Source: Branchiostoma floridae (taxonomy: Eukaryota > Chordata > Leptocardii > Amphioxiformes > Branchiostomatidae). From it: 64,000 nt of DNA. Where the stretch lies: the NCBI RefSeq assembly GCF_000003815.2, contig NC_049992.1, positions 10,045,407-10,109,406 of the forward strand. The letters run 5' to 3'. Positions 1-9,832 of the stretch are shown one piece after another (positions within the stretch are counted from its first letter, which is position 1; each line of letters starts with the position of its first letter). Under the pieces are notes generated by a model, which saw only the letters and a program-made list of their open reading frames with translations, made no database searches and was not told the origin of the DNA. Both the position numbers and the translations under genes were made by a program.

Positions 1-592
1 CGGTGTAGACTGTGTCTTCTGAAGCATTGAGGTCATCAGACGAGATGAGTGCGATGAGCTGATCCTTTGTCAGATATAGAAACTCAGGTGTTTTGCTGAC
101 TGATGCAAACTCCTTCATGGCGTACAACTTGGCTTCCTTCTCCAGGTCAGGACAGGATAGCACTCCTCCAAGATGTAACAGTTTAAGACAATTTTTAGCA
201 CTCAGATTGTTGCACGTGAAAGACATGCATGCGCGATACACGGGTTCAATTTGTAGAAAGTTAGCTCCTGCAAGCAGTTTCACAACATTGTCCTCTGTGA
301 TGGTGATTTTGGACGTGTACGCGTAGTCAACAAGGAGCTGCATGGCACCGGCGCTAACCTCGCGAATGGTTATCTTGTTCTCATTGCTCTCACGAAGTCC
401 GTTGCAGAACATGGCGCGAAAGTATCCACTGCAGGCAGCCAGAACATTCCTGTGGCACGGAATCTCTTTCCCGGAGACACAAAGTGTGACATCTATCAGG
501 AGATTGTCAGATCGCAGTTCCTGTAAGCCCTGTAAGAGGGAGCCTGCGTGTTTGTTGTGGCAGAATTCTGACGATCTCTGACCTCCTGCCAT
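1..592 (-). CDS. Kelch-like (BTB/BACK) protein, N-terminal coding exon, cut by window edge
   Basis: Read on the minus strand, an open frame runs from an ATG at 592-590 to the window edge, giving 197 residues with no stop. Residues about 30-130 are a BTB/POZ domain (DVTLCVSGKEIPCHRNVLAA, then SGYFRAMF), and from about 131 the sequence continues as the 3-box/BACK helices (CLKLLHLGG, CPDLEKEAKLY, FLYLTKDQLIALISSD). In this family BTB dimerises and binds cullin-3, BACK positions the complex, and C-terminal kelch repeats, which would lie before position 1, recruit substrates for ubiquitination. The ATG is the first after a good splice acceptor (AG at 606-605, exon from 604). KLHL24/35-type proteins are the closest by memory, but the subfamily cannot be fixed without the kelch part. 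Confidence 0.88.
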   Translation of the reverse strand, partial: MAGGQRSSEFCHNKHAGSLLQGLQELRSDNLLIDVTLCVSGKEIPCHRNVLAACSGYFRAMFCNGLRESNENKITIREVSAGAMQLLVDYAYTSKITITEDNVVKLLAGANFLQIEPVYRACMSFTCNNLSAKNCLKLLHLGGVLSCPDLEKEAKLYAMKEFASVSKTPEFLYLTKDQLIALISSDDLNASEDTVYT

Positions 593-604
593 CGTACTGT
601 TGTC

Positions 605-1840
605 CTGCAATATAAATATGATATTTCATAAATCAGCTGTACTGCTACATACCAGACAACTTAGTATACATGGATACACTACATGTACTTAATTGCATTT
701 CACAAAGACTGGCTTATTAACTCTTTCAAACATCTGAATAATGTCCAGAAACATAGGGGTCTGAAATCTATTACATGTACTACAAACACTTCAGGTTATT
801 TGTGTCACAAATTTGAATGCCTTCAAAGCCCCAAATCACCCCCCCCCCCCCTCTGCACCTTAAGTACCAGTCGCTCGAAATGTAACATAATTTTGTAGAC
901 ACAATTCCATCTTTGCTGACTTGGTAAATTGTTGGATATCAGAAAAGGAGAACAAAGGACATAAATTGGTACTTACTATGCGTATTCTTATAAATGTTAC
1001 CAGACATTACAGAATGATATGCAAATTGAAAAGTGAGGTATCAAGCAGAACACATTAGCATGACAATCTGTACACACAATTCACATGTAAGTCAACAATG
1101 GAGATCCGAAAACAATTTACATAATGACAACTCACAAATACGACAAGATGGCCACAAGAACAACATTATGCAAATTTTACCTCTCACCTGCAACTCAACA
1201 ATAAGGAACTAATAGAAAATATACATAACAATTAAAAACTGGACAGAATAGAGCACCAAGGAGGTTAAAAAGGATAGCACAGAAACAACATGTAACATTT
1301 CAACGTGTTCAACGTGTTGACAAAGTTGAAACTGTCCACACCCAACCCTTGACTTCGGAAGGAGGATTAATGGTGTGCGCGCGTGTGTGTGCGTGCGTAT
1401 GATCAACGTTATAAAAAACTACCAAAGAGCAACCTCCTTGCAAAGAGGTTTAAAAACTAAATAGGAGCACATGGAACCAAGGAGCTTTTATCAGTATAAA
1501 AGCTCCTTGGTGGAACCCACAGAAATAATTTGACTTCTGTCCTCCATCTTGGTCAAAACGTTTGTCAGATTCGACAGTGAATTAACGTTGTATTAGTACA
1601 AATGATCTAACGTTAATCCAAATAATTAGGAGGAATTATTTTGCCCAACGAGGCCTCAACAATCAAAGAGGTTATAAAGAGCTTCTATAAAACCTTGCAA
1701 AAACTAAAGGAACTTTCAAAATATGGACCTGCATTTGAAAAAATCGCAAGACGTTTAGCCATTTCTCTTTCTTGTTCAACCATTCAATGGCTATGGCAAC
1801 TTTGACATGGTATATTAGATCAAACAGCAAGTTCTGTTAC
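605..1840 (-). other. Intron between the 5' UTR exon and coding exon of the kelch-like gene
   Basis: No coding signal is seen. It contains a C-run of about 13 at 839-852, a GTGTGC-type purine/pyrimidine run around 1377-1400 and a perfect 16-bp hairpin at 1476-1511. Confidence 0.4.
1476..1511. repeat. Perfect 16-bp hairpin
   Basis: ACCAAGGAGCTTTTAT at 1476-1491 is followed by the loop CAGT and its exact reverse complement at 1496-1511. The core AAGGAGCTTTTAT recurs around 27608, so this is probably part of a dispersed element. Confidence 0.75.
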
Positions 1841-1916
1841 CTGCAGCAGTTGTTGGCCGATGCACCTAGACTCTCGACCGTCCGCCTCTGGGTCTTCTTC
1901 TGAATGCGTTCCGGCG
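1841..1916 (-). other. Putative 5' UTR exon of the kelch-like gene
   Basis: On the minus strand the sequence ending CTGCAG at 1841 is followed by GTAACAG, a good donor. The matching acceptor lies at 606-605, 12 bp before the start codon. The upstream edge is uncertain and is drawn where the long inverted repeat begins (1917). Inference from splice signals only. Confidence 0.4.
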
Positions 1917-2444
1917 CAGTGACACTGGGAACAAGAAGTGCGGGAAACATCAAAGGGATGTGCCAAATCACCAGCGAAGGGGGTGTAGAATATAAACACC
2001 TGTCACTTGTATTTTTCTACACCAGAAAACCTTGATAAAATGGAAAAAAATGTGAATTAAAAAATAAGCACGAAATGTCTTCCACGATTTTTTTGCGCTT
2101 GTTCTGGTTTTATTGATTATCAAACGTAAGAGTAGAATGTTAATACATTATATGGTTTTGAAATACCCCTTTGAGCGTAAGTGTGGGTCGACCTTGACGG
2201 CGCTGATCACTATTCAGTGCAATGAGGTTATCAATAAAATCAGAAGAAGCGCGTTCGCAGAAGACATTTAGAGCTTCATTCTTTTAATACACCTTTTTTT
2301 TCGTTTTATCAAGATTTTCTGGTGTAGAAAAACACATGTAACGTTACAGTTGAAACTGTTAACAGGTGTTTAACAATCTACAACCCCCTTCGCTGGTGAT
2401 TTGGCACATCCCTTTGAAGTTTCTTTTTGTTTCCAGTGTCACTG
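1917..2444. mobile_element. Long inverted-repeat (foldback/MITE-like) element
   Basis: Two arms of about 210 bp (1917 to about 2130, and about 2226-2444) are diverged reverse complements around a centre of about 95 bp. The ends read CAGTGACACTGG and CCAGTGTCACTG. Inside, blocks such as GGGATGTGCCAAATCACC and TTTTTCTACACCAGAAAA match between arms. No protein is encoded. I see no clear target-site duplication. It begins next to the putative 5' UTR exon of the kelch-like gene. Confidence 0.75.
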
Positions 2445-3360
2445 TATTGGAGAGGACAAGGTCCTTTTTAACCTCCTTGGAGAGGACGATAACTGAACCA
2501 CAAAAGAAAGCATTCAGCGTTTTTACTTAAATACTGATGTGGTCCGTTTGCCTGTGCTTGTTTGTGCAGTTTGGTATATTTCCGCTAGATGGCGTCCTTG
2601 TACCATAAATGAGAATTCACGATGAAGTTGATCAAGGTGGTTATATGAGTTGATGGACAAGTGGAATAGCGCGACTTATGTGTTATCATTTTCAGATCAC
2701 TTATAATTCTGACATAATACAGAAGACTTATAATACATAACGTTCATAAAACAGCGTCTGCTTTCTTATGACTTAATTTTGACACCCATGCCCACTTCGA
2801 TTTTTGTTAACGTACTAGTAACATCATTTTCTATAATTTGACAACATAAGTCATAACGAAGTTACCTCCAGAAGTAAAAGATATAGAATTCGCTTTGCTA
2901 CACTGTTTTCTGACAACACAATGCACCAAATCTTCAAGCAGATGTCCTTACATCTACTTGGAGACTACAAATAAAACACTAGACAGTTTGTACAGAAAAT
3001 GTTGACTTTATTCCTGACAGCAGCAGACTGTGACATCACCACAGTAGTGACAGTTGGGTCATCTGAGACAACTGTCATCAGTTAACCTTTGACCCCTAGT
3101 AATAATGTCTTACCAACAAAATCACACCTTAGTCTACATAAAACTACAATTTTCAACAAAGTCATAAACAGTTTAGCTTTCTTTCTAATACATGATGCAA
3201 AAACCAATCCCTTGTTTACTTACTTAAACCTAATCTTTTAATGTATGGGTGGGTGACATGTGTTTCTCAGTTTCTAAGCTATCATAGAATTCAAGATGAA
3301 TGCAGAATTTTCTTTTCTTTGTATCTTCTGTACATAAAGTTCAGTCCCTGGCAGAAATCC
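2445..3360. other. Spacer between the kelch-like gene and M6PR
   Basis: AT-rich with no coding signal. TTTATT at 3007-3012 (AATAAA on the minus strand) is the nearest canonical poly(A) signal found downstream of the M6PR stop, which would give a long 3' UTR; this is inference. Confidence 0.35.
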
Positions 3361-3526
3361 TAGTCTCCAAGCAGACCCTACGGTGCCTTAGAAATAGTAT
3401 AAAAGCTGGCGAGGGACTTAGTATAGCGGCACCCTCCGGTGCCCGTTTGACTCCCTTTGGCCGGCTATACTCCTTGGCCAGCTTTGATACTATCTCTAAG
3501 GCACCGTGGGGTCTGCTTGGAGACTA
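3361..3526. mobile_element. Inverted-repeat DNA element with 9-bp target-site duplication
   Basis: The ends TAGTCTCCAAGCAGACC and GGTCTGCTTGGAGACTA are exact inverted repeats, and the arms extend inwards for about 50 bp (GGTGCCTTAGA / TCTAAGGCACC, AGCTGGC / GCCAGCT). The element is flanked on both sides by CAGAAATCC (3352-3360 and 3527-3535), a 9-bp duplication. At 166 bp it is non-autonomous. A 9-bp duplication is typical of Mutator-like elements, but superfamily assignment is inference. Confidence 0.85.
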
Positions 3527-4904
3527 CAGAAATCCATGGTGGGTTACAAGATAATGTTAACAACCTACTCTGTCTCGCAACTTCCCTGAAAATTCTCTCC
3601 AAGAAAGTCAAGTTTGTGCACACAGATTAAATAGCAATGACCCTGATCTTTTCTTAAGGTCTTAATGACCTTGCTACTATAGAGACAGGCATGTTAGTAT
3701 AACGTACCAGGATGTGTAGTACACAAAGGTACTTAGACACTTGCATTGTACAAGAAAATGATGGCTGTGGAATAAATACATTCAAAGTCAAACTGCATTT
3801 TAAGGAAACACCATAATCATTATACAGTGTACTATTTCAAAATGATATGATGATAACTTTAGGGCTAGTCAGTAAGAGGAGAGACCACAAGGACATACAA
3901 ATATAATATGATAAGTGAATTACTCTGTATACAGAGATTGTCCAAGTTATTCATATTCTAAACACAACATTTGATAACTGACGATTTTGGCCTACTAGCA
4001 TTACAGATTACCTGGGTCCCATTCTTTTTAGTTTACCAGGTTTCCCATTCTCATTCCCACACAAAATAAACTAGGATGACACCCAGGCTATATTACAGAT
4101 CTTTTCTGTATACGTGTACAAGTATACAAAGCATATAGATTTTCAGCTTGGAGAAAGAGAAATTCCTCCTAAACAGATGCTCTTATGTTAAAGCATTGGT
4201 TTTCTAAGTTGGTACTTTGCACAATTTTTGCTGATGCCAAAGGCAGGACATGTACTTATTTACTGTTATTGTAAATGTCACTGGATAGAGAAAAAATCTA
4301 GTGTATGGTTGGGTATCAAGAACTATATGGAATTCAGGTACGATCATTATCACTCAGAAATATAGACAACTTCTCAAGTATCTATGGAATAAGCAACCAC
4401 CTAGTACCAACATCAGATGCTAACTGTACAAATATATGATCACATATCTGTAACAATTATTGTGGAATGATCAAGATTTATCAATTCAACTAAAATTTAC
4501 ATCCAGTATTTGCCTTGGTTTACATAACACAACACAGAATACTATGTGTCCATACAAATTTGATCAACCTTATATAGTTGGAAATTTATAACATCAATAA
4601 TATGTACACATAAGAGCCTGCTATGAAGCTATATGCCTAAATTTCTTTTCATTTTTTTCCTTTGTTTTACTGTGAAAAAAAAATTGCAAATGTGTATATT
4701 TGTTTACATGTGAATCACAAAATATTCCACAAAACATAACACCAACCTGGACAAAGAAATCCAGGAAAGAAATATCATCATAATTTCTTGAGCAACGTCT
4801 ATTCTAAAAGTAAAACAAAACTGATAACAAAACCACCAATGCATCAACCGTTATGCATGGGTGTTTACAATCTAGAATGTTTACATCTTGTCACCGTGGC
4901 AACC
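3527..4904 (-). other. Putative M6PR 3' UTR
   Basis: About 1.4 kb of AT-rich sequence follows the M6PR stop on the minus strand with no competing gene. If AATAAA at 3012-3007 is the poly(A) signal, the 3' UTR is about 1.9 kb and contains the 9-bp-TSD element. Extent is inferred. Confidence 0.35.
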
Positions 4905-5030
4905 CTACATGGGTAGTAAATGGTCGTCTCTTTCATCATCATCGTCCAGTCCTAGCTGGTCGTCCCCGATGCCCTTGTACGTCCTGGGAGGGCCTGCCTC
5001 CTGGGTTCGACACACCAACTCACAACCGTC
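4905..5030 (-). CDS. M6PR: M6PR coding exon 6 (cytoplasmic tail)
   Basis: Acceptor TCTCCCAG before 5030; TAG at 4907-4905. Encodes [23 protein letters not shown], an acidic run and the sorting signal DDHLLPM. Confidence 0.96.
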   Translation of the reverse strand, partial: DGCELVCRTQEAGPPRTYKGIGDDQLGLDDDDERDDHLLPM

Positions 5031-8000
5031 CTGGGAGAGAGAACAACAAACGGTCAATAAGTACACTAACTTTTATGATTGGACACGTTAACTATCATTT
5101 ATGACCCACAACAGCAAAGTACCAGTTTTTAAAAGTTATTTTAAACTTTTGACATAAAGTCGAACAAGGCAGTAATAAAAAATGCAATATATTTATAAGG
5201 CCAGATGTTTTCCAGCATTTTGCAAATCAAGATTGACTTGGGCTTAGCAACAAAACTAGACAAATACGTAATATCAATATGATCCATCCAGGTGTTCTCT
5301 AGTTATGCCGGTCTTCTAAACACAAACACACAAGTCATACAAACGCTACCCAAGATATAACCTTCACAGCAAAGGTAACAATGTTCTTACAGCCTGCAAG
5401 TTGCCGAAGTCTTTCCAAAAGCTGAAGTGAGGAATCTGCTCCATGCCTTTGGCGCCCACCACAAAGCGCTGGTACAGGAACCCAAACAGGAAGTAGCAGC
5501 CGACAACAACCACAAATCTGGGAACAAAACATTCATCTGTTTACATATCATCATCGTCTCTCTTCTTCTTATCATTCTTAATAGAGGTGAAGTATTTACC
5601 TCTTTACAATGTCAACATCTTAGCATTGAAATACAAGAACAGTGAATAGAACAGTTTTTAGAAAGGAGTTCAGAAGTCTGTCTAACTAACTTTTATCAAG
5701 AATTTTGAATACAATCTCTATACTGTAGTATACACCGAAAAAAGACCACTCAGGATTGTGGTCTCTTGGGGTTCAGAATTGTGATTTTTCAACACATTTT
5801 TCATCTGAGTAATGTATTTTAGAATCCAGAGGCCTATCCTAAAATCCAATTTACAACTATAGATATGATCTAAAACATCAAGGTTTGCAAATGCAATAAT
5901 GTTGAGTACTCACATAAGAACCAGTACGGAGCCCACACTGAGACCACCGGGTATGGAAGACTTGGCAGAACAGACCACATTGCTATACAGTTCAAACAAG
6001 TAGTAACAATCCTCTTCATTGCTCCTTGTGTGTTCTTCAATAATACTCATGGTTCCCTGTAGAAAGAAAGAAAGAAAAATGGGTAAGCCCTAAAGCATGT
6101 GTATTAAATGTATATGAAATAGCATATTCTAACAAGATGCACATTACAAAAGATAGTGCTTGTTGTTTCTAGCAAACAGCAATGAATTATTTCTCGCATA
6201 CATTTTCAATTTGGACCTTTCCCTTCAAACTCAGTTTGAATTCAACTAAAATGTAAAATGGACAAGTCTGAGGCATTATATACAGTCAAACCTGTCTATA
6301 GCGGCCTCTCAAGGGACTGGCGAAATATGGCCACTAAAATCTTGATCAATTGACCACGAGCAAGTTACATATAATTTCAGTTCCCACTAATCTTTCTCAC
6401 CAAGTAACATTGTCTTGATCGGTAAATTCGCCGACAAAGACTTGCACTTTAAGTTTTTAACGCTCAAGGCATGCATACCTTCCGCTACTGCCAAAATGAC
6501 CCTGTCGTGCACTCCAAGTTCTCACAAACTACAATTTCAAACTCGGTGCAGGGTGACATAAGGCCAACGTATGGTTGCAATAGGCAGTGTTTCTGTATCT
6601 ACGGGACCGGAAATTGTGTGGCCGCGGCCGCGTTGGACAGGTGGCTGCTATAGACTATGCTTAGGTCAATGGGAAAAATCCAAGGGACCGACAAAAAGTG
6701 GCCACTATGGCCAGGTGGCCGCTATGCAAAGGTGGCCACTAATACAGGTTTGACTGTATAACCAAAGTACCGGTAACGCTTTGACGACCACTTACCTCTA
6801 CTGTAGATGAGTCACATAATATCATGATGATAGACGTCCTCTCCAGGCCATTACAGTGACTGTGGTACTTGTCCCCTCCTCGATACTCCAACATCATCCA
6901 GTTGTCTGATAAAGAGGAGACAAACTTATCAGCAGTATTCACATGATGACAAAATCACATGGCAAAAAGATGTTTCAAACATTCAAAGGTTAATGCTAGC
7001 TGACCATATGTGGTGATACAAATAAGGGAACAGTGACTCTGCAATAAAGTCTATCATATACATGGAGAAACGTTACAAAAAGCATGGCCATGAGTCCTTC
7101 TAATAGAATTCATGGTCCAACCCTGATTCTAGACTGGAAGGTCAAGACCCAAGCACTCAGCTAACTAGCAAGTTACTGAAATGGGTTGCAGTCAGAACAA
7201 GATGTTGTCATATGTGGTCTAGTGATCATTTGTTCTTGCTCTTTCGTAATTTTCAAACCTGTGTGTAGGAATGGTAAGAAACAGAAACATGTACTTATTG
7301 TAGAATCGTGGTGCCACAAGATGCATGGTAATTCTTTTGCTTTTTGCATCTCCCTTGTTTGTTGTACCCACACTCAAATTATCGCAAGGTGCCCTGCCGT
7401 ACTTCATAACAAGGCTAAAATGTATTTTGTCTAAGGAGAGCGTCTGCTATTGTTGTGTGATTAGTGACAATGAGGTGTTACCTTTTGTTCTATCCTTTGA
7501 AGTAATGAGCATCAAACAAACTACAAGGCGGTGACATGTACCTGTCACAATTATTGCCATGCATAGCTCGTTCAGTTGTAGACAATGTCTGGATATGTGT
7601 CTGGGATTTTGAAATAAAGAGCAGTGAGTTGTTTAGTTGGGACACAGTCTGAGTGAGGTGACAGACAGAGAAGGCAGCAGAGAGAGTGTCCAACTCACAG
7701 GTCCCGTGCGTGTCAACGGCATGACTGTGTCCTGTGTGTGCTTTCTGATCCTGTAGTCTAAACGTTCCTCGTGCAGCATTCAAAAGAACCTGGGGCCACA
7801 ACATCGGCCCCCTTACATGTGCATTAGGGCTGGGTACCGATACAGAAAATTCAGGTCCAGGTCCGGTTCAGGTCCAAAGGATCAGGTCCAGGTCCGGACC
7901 TGAACCTGGACCTGATTCAGTATGACTCAAACCAATTGTCCATTTCACTACAAAGAAATCTGTTTGGTGGAGTATTAGACTTACACTGGCGTTTTAAAAT

Positions 8001-9832
8001 CCTACAACGCTAACTGCACCTGTACGATTGACTGTAAACCTTGGTAGAAATTACTATAAACTCTACTCTACTTCACTCTTGTCATTTTCTTCCAACTGCA
8101 AGCGCCAAAACGTGTGAATGCCTGATAAAATAATATGTTAATTTTCTAATCGGTCCAACATCCGGTTCACCTAATTTTTTCAGGTCCGGTTTTTCTGGAC
8201 CGGTCCAATAAGAAAAACCGGTTTTGTACTGGTACGCTGTACCGATACCCAGCCCTAATGTGCATACCATACATATAGCACCTTCACTTTTTGTTGGACC
8301 AGTTGGAGAATAGCCTTCTAGAACTTGAACTGGATTTTCAAGACCATTTACTACTACAGAATGAAAAAGAAGTGTACACTTACTGCCTGCCTTGATGTTG
8401 ACTTTACTGATCATACCCAGAGAGTGTTCAGCGCTGCCATTCCTGTCCACCTGTATGATGCCTGCATCTGGCTTACTGGACTCTACAGGGTTACAGATCC
8501 TGGCTTTGTATTCATAGTTGTAGGGATTATCTCTGAACTTGAACCTGTGTGAGTAAAGATTATCATCACTGATGAAAAATGTTTGTTCTTTTGAAATAGT
8601 AATATGAAGTGATGTGTGTCAATATGAAAGACGAAAACCTGCATAAGTTAGAAATCCACTATTCCAATTGATAATGGCTGCCAGCCATGTTCTTGGCAGA
8701 ACCATGATCTTTACAAGAACATGGCAGGCAGTGATTATTCTCCTTCTCTGTTATGCCAATGCTTTTCATGATCAGTGTTTTGTCTCAATTAGGTCACCTT
8801 ATTATATAATAAATGATACTGCAAAATGGTTGCAATAATTTTCTTCTTTACAAATAAAACACAAGAAGAGAGAACAAACAGTCTACTGTTGCCCAGGATT
8901 CGAAACCAGGCCTGCCAGCAAAACAAACACCATAAAGGCTAGGTCAAAAACTCCAGACCCATTGGTGGCACTTAAACTTAAAGTTAAACCCCACTGTTAG
9001 TGTTACACAGATGCACAAAAAAGGGCCTTCCTTGACGACAAAAGGTACTCATGAGTCTTTTTTTCAGTGTGTCTACAATACATTAACCAACAGTACACAG
9101 GAGGTACAATATCTCATCAAACTGCACCTGTGTGACCAACTGGGATTTGTTGACTTAACTTGAGTAATCAGCTAACACCAGACCAGGTTAAATTAGTGCA
9201 AGAAACTTCTACCATTTGTGTTAAACTCCTAATTTACACCTAATTATTTTAGCTGGCCAGAGGCTGAAAAAACTTTGAAACCTTGCTTTTGGTTTAATAC
9301 TAAAAATACTAGGCTTTAATATGTTCTCATCTGAACACATTTACTGTTACTGTTACATTGTTTGTGATCCTATGTTGTGATTTGCAGCAAGATAAATGCA
9401 CGTGGCAAGGGGCGTGTCACATGTGTAAGATTTCAGTATGTACCAGTACATATATGCAGTACATAACTACATTAATAATACACTGGTCTTTTTTTACTAT
9501 CGATTAAAAATGTAACGTTACCACGTTTTTACCACGTAGTTTTCACCACTCTTGCGTTTAATTTTTTTCAAACTTTTAGTTTTACATTATCATGATTGAA
9601 ATAATGAAAAAAAAGAGCTACTCAACTTCCCTCATATAAAAAGGAAGAGTTTCGAAGCAAACTGCTTGAGAAAAGAAGTCACTTACAACTGATTTGCTTT
9701 CGTAAGTGGGGCAAGTCTCTCCAACAATTTCTTCTCCTTGTCCTGCAGTCCTTCTGCCGTGTCAATAACACAGTCCCCTGCTATTCTGGCCACCAAACTG
9801 GCCGCTGCGAAAAGCGCTAGCATATACTGCAT
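4905..9832 (-). CDS. M6PR: Cation-dependent mannose-6-phosphate receptor, complete six-exon gene
   Basis: Six minus-strand exons (9687-9832, 8384-8544, 6796-6905, 5914-6056, 5391-5517, 4905-5030) join in frame into 270 aa; the mammalian protein is about 277. Seen: a signal peptide ([15 protein letters not shown]); six lumenal cysteines (21, 66, 120, 133, 156, 168), matching the family's three disulphides; an NGS glycosylation site at 84; a membrane span at about 178-202; then [20 protein letters not shown] and a tail ending DDHLLPM. That tail carries the acidic dileucine (DXXLL) signal bound by GGA adaptors. The Gln of IIQVD, Arg of LERTS and Tyr of YYLFE align, by memory, with ligand-binding residues. 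The family carries phosphomannosyl hydrolases from the Golgi to endosomes. Introns hold several transposon copies. It is head to head with KIF17. Confidence 0.95.
5391..5517 (-). CDS. M6PR: M6PR coding exon 5 (membrane span and juxtamembrane tail)
   Basis: Acceptor TTCCCAG before 5517, donor GTAAGAA after 5391. Encodes [18 protein letters not shown] then [20 protein letters not shown], a family hallmark. Confidence 0.95.
5914..6056 (-). CDS. M6PR: M6PR coding exon 4
   Basis: Acceptor TCTACAG before 6056, donor GTGAGT after 5914. Encodes [16 protein letters not shown], the end of the lumenal domain, and enters the membrane span ([11 protein letters not shown]). Confidence 0.93.
6279..6760. 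mobile_element. MITE with 17-bp perfect terminal inverted repeats
   Basis: TATACAGTCAAACCTGT (6279-6295) and ACAGGTTTGACTGTATA (6744-6760) are exact inverted repeats, each starting or ending in TA, which suits a Tc1/mariner-type insertion. Subterminal sequence repeats GGCCACTA / TAGCGGCC motifs. About 480 bp, no protein. Lies in the M6PR exon 3-4 intron. Confidence 0.85.
6796..6905 (-). CDS. M6PR: M6PR coding exon 3
   Basis: Acceptor TATCAG before 6905, donor GTAAGTG after 6796. Encodes [17 protein letters not shown] and [13 protein letters not shown], matching the family's WIMLIYKGGDEY core. Confidence 0.93.
7825..8257. mobile_element. Non-autonomous hAT-type element with 8-bp target-site duplication
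   Basis: Ends TAGGGCTGGGTA and TACCCAGCCCTA are inverted repeats, flanked by ATGTGCAT on both sides (7817-7824 and 8258-8265). An 8-bp duplication and this kind of end are typical of hAT elements. The interior is rich in GGTCCAGGTCC / GGACCTGAACC repeats. About 433 bp, no transposase. Lies in the M6PR exon 2-3 intron. Confidence 0.88.
8384..8544 (-). CDS. M6PR: M6PR coding exon 2
   Basis: Acceptor CACAG before 8544, donor GTAAGTG after 8384. Encodes [13 protein letters not shown] and [11 protein letters not shown], the start of the ligand-binding fold with a glycosylation site. Confidence 0.93.
8671..8738. repeat. Imperfect 25-bp hairpin
   Basis: Arms 8671-8695 and 8714-8738 pair with few mismatches (CCATGTTCTTG / CAAGAACATGG) across an 18-bp loop. 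Probably a small mobile-element remnant. Confidence 0.6.
8885..8965 (-). repeat. Possible tRNA-derived SINE head
   Basis: On the minus strand GGTTTCGAATCC resembles a Pol III B box, with a loose A-box-like TAGCCTTTATGGTG upstream. No full cloverleaf is seen. Weak. Confidence 0.3.
9687..9832 (-). CDS. M6PR: M6PR coding exon 1 (signal peptide)
   Basis: ATG at 9832-9830, with a second in-frame ATG three codons on. Encodes [15 protein letters not shown], the first lumenal cysteine and a helix-prone ERLAPLT segment. Donor GTAAGT follows 9687; ends in phase 2. Confidence 0.9.

Noticed and set aside
7490-7804. A possible extra M6PR exon (104-codon minus-strand frame)
   Set aside because: The flanking M6PR exons already join in phase and match the family without it; no splice sites of note and no similarity recalled.
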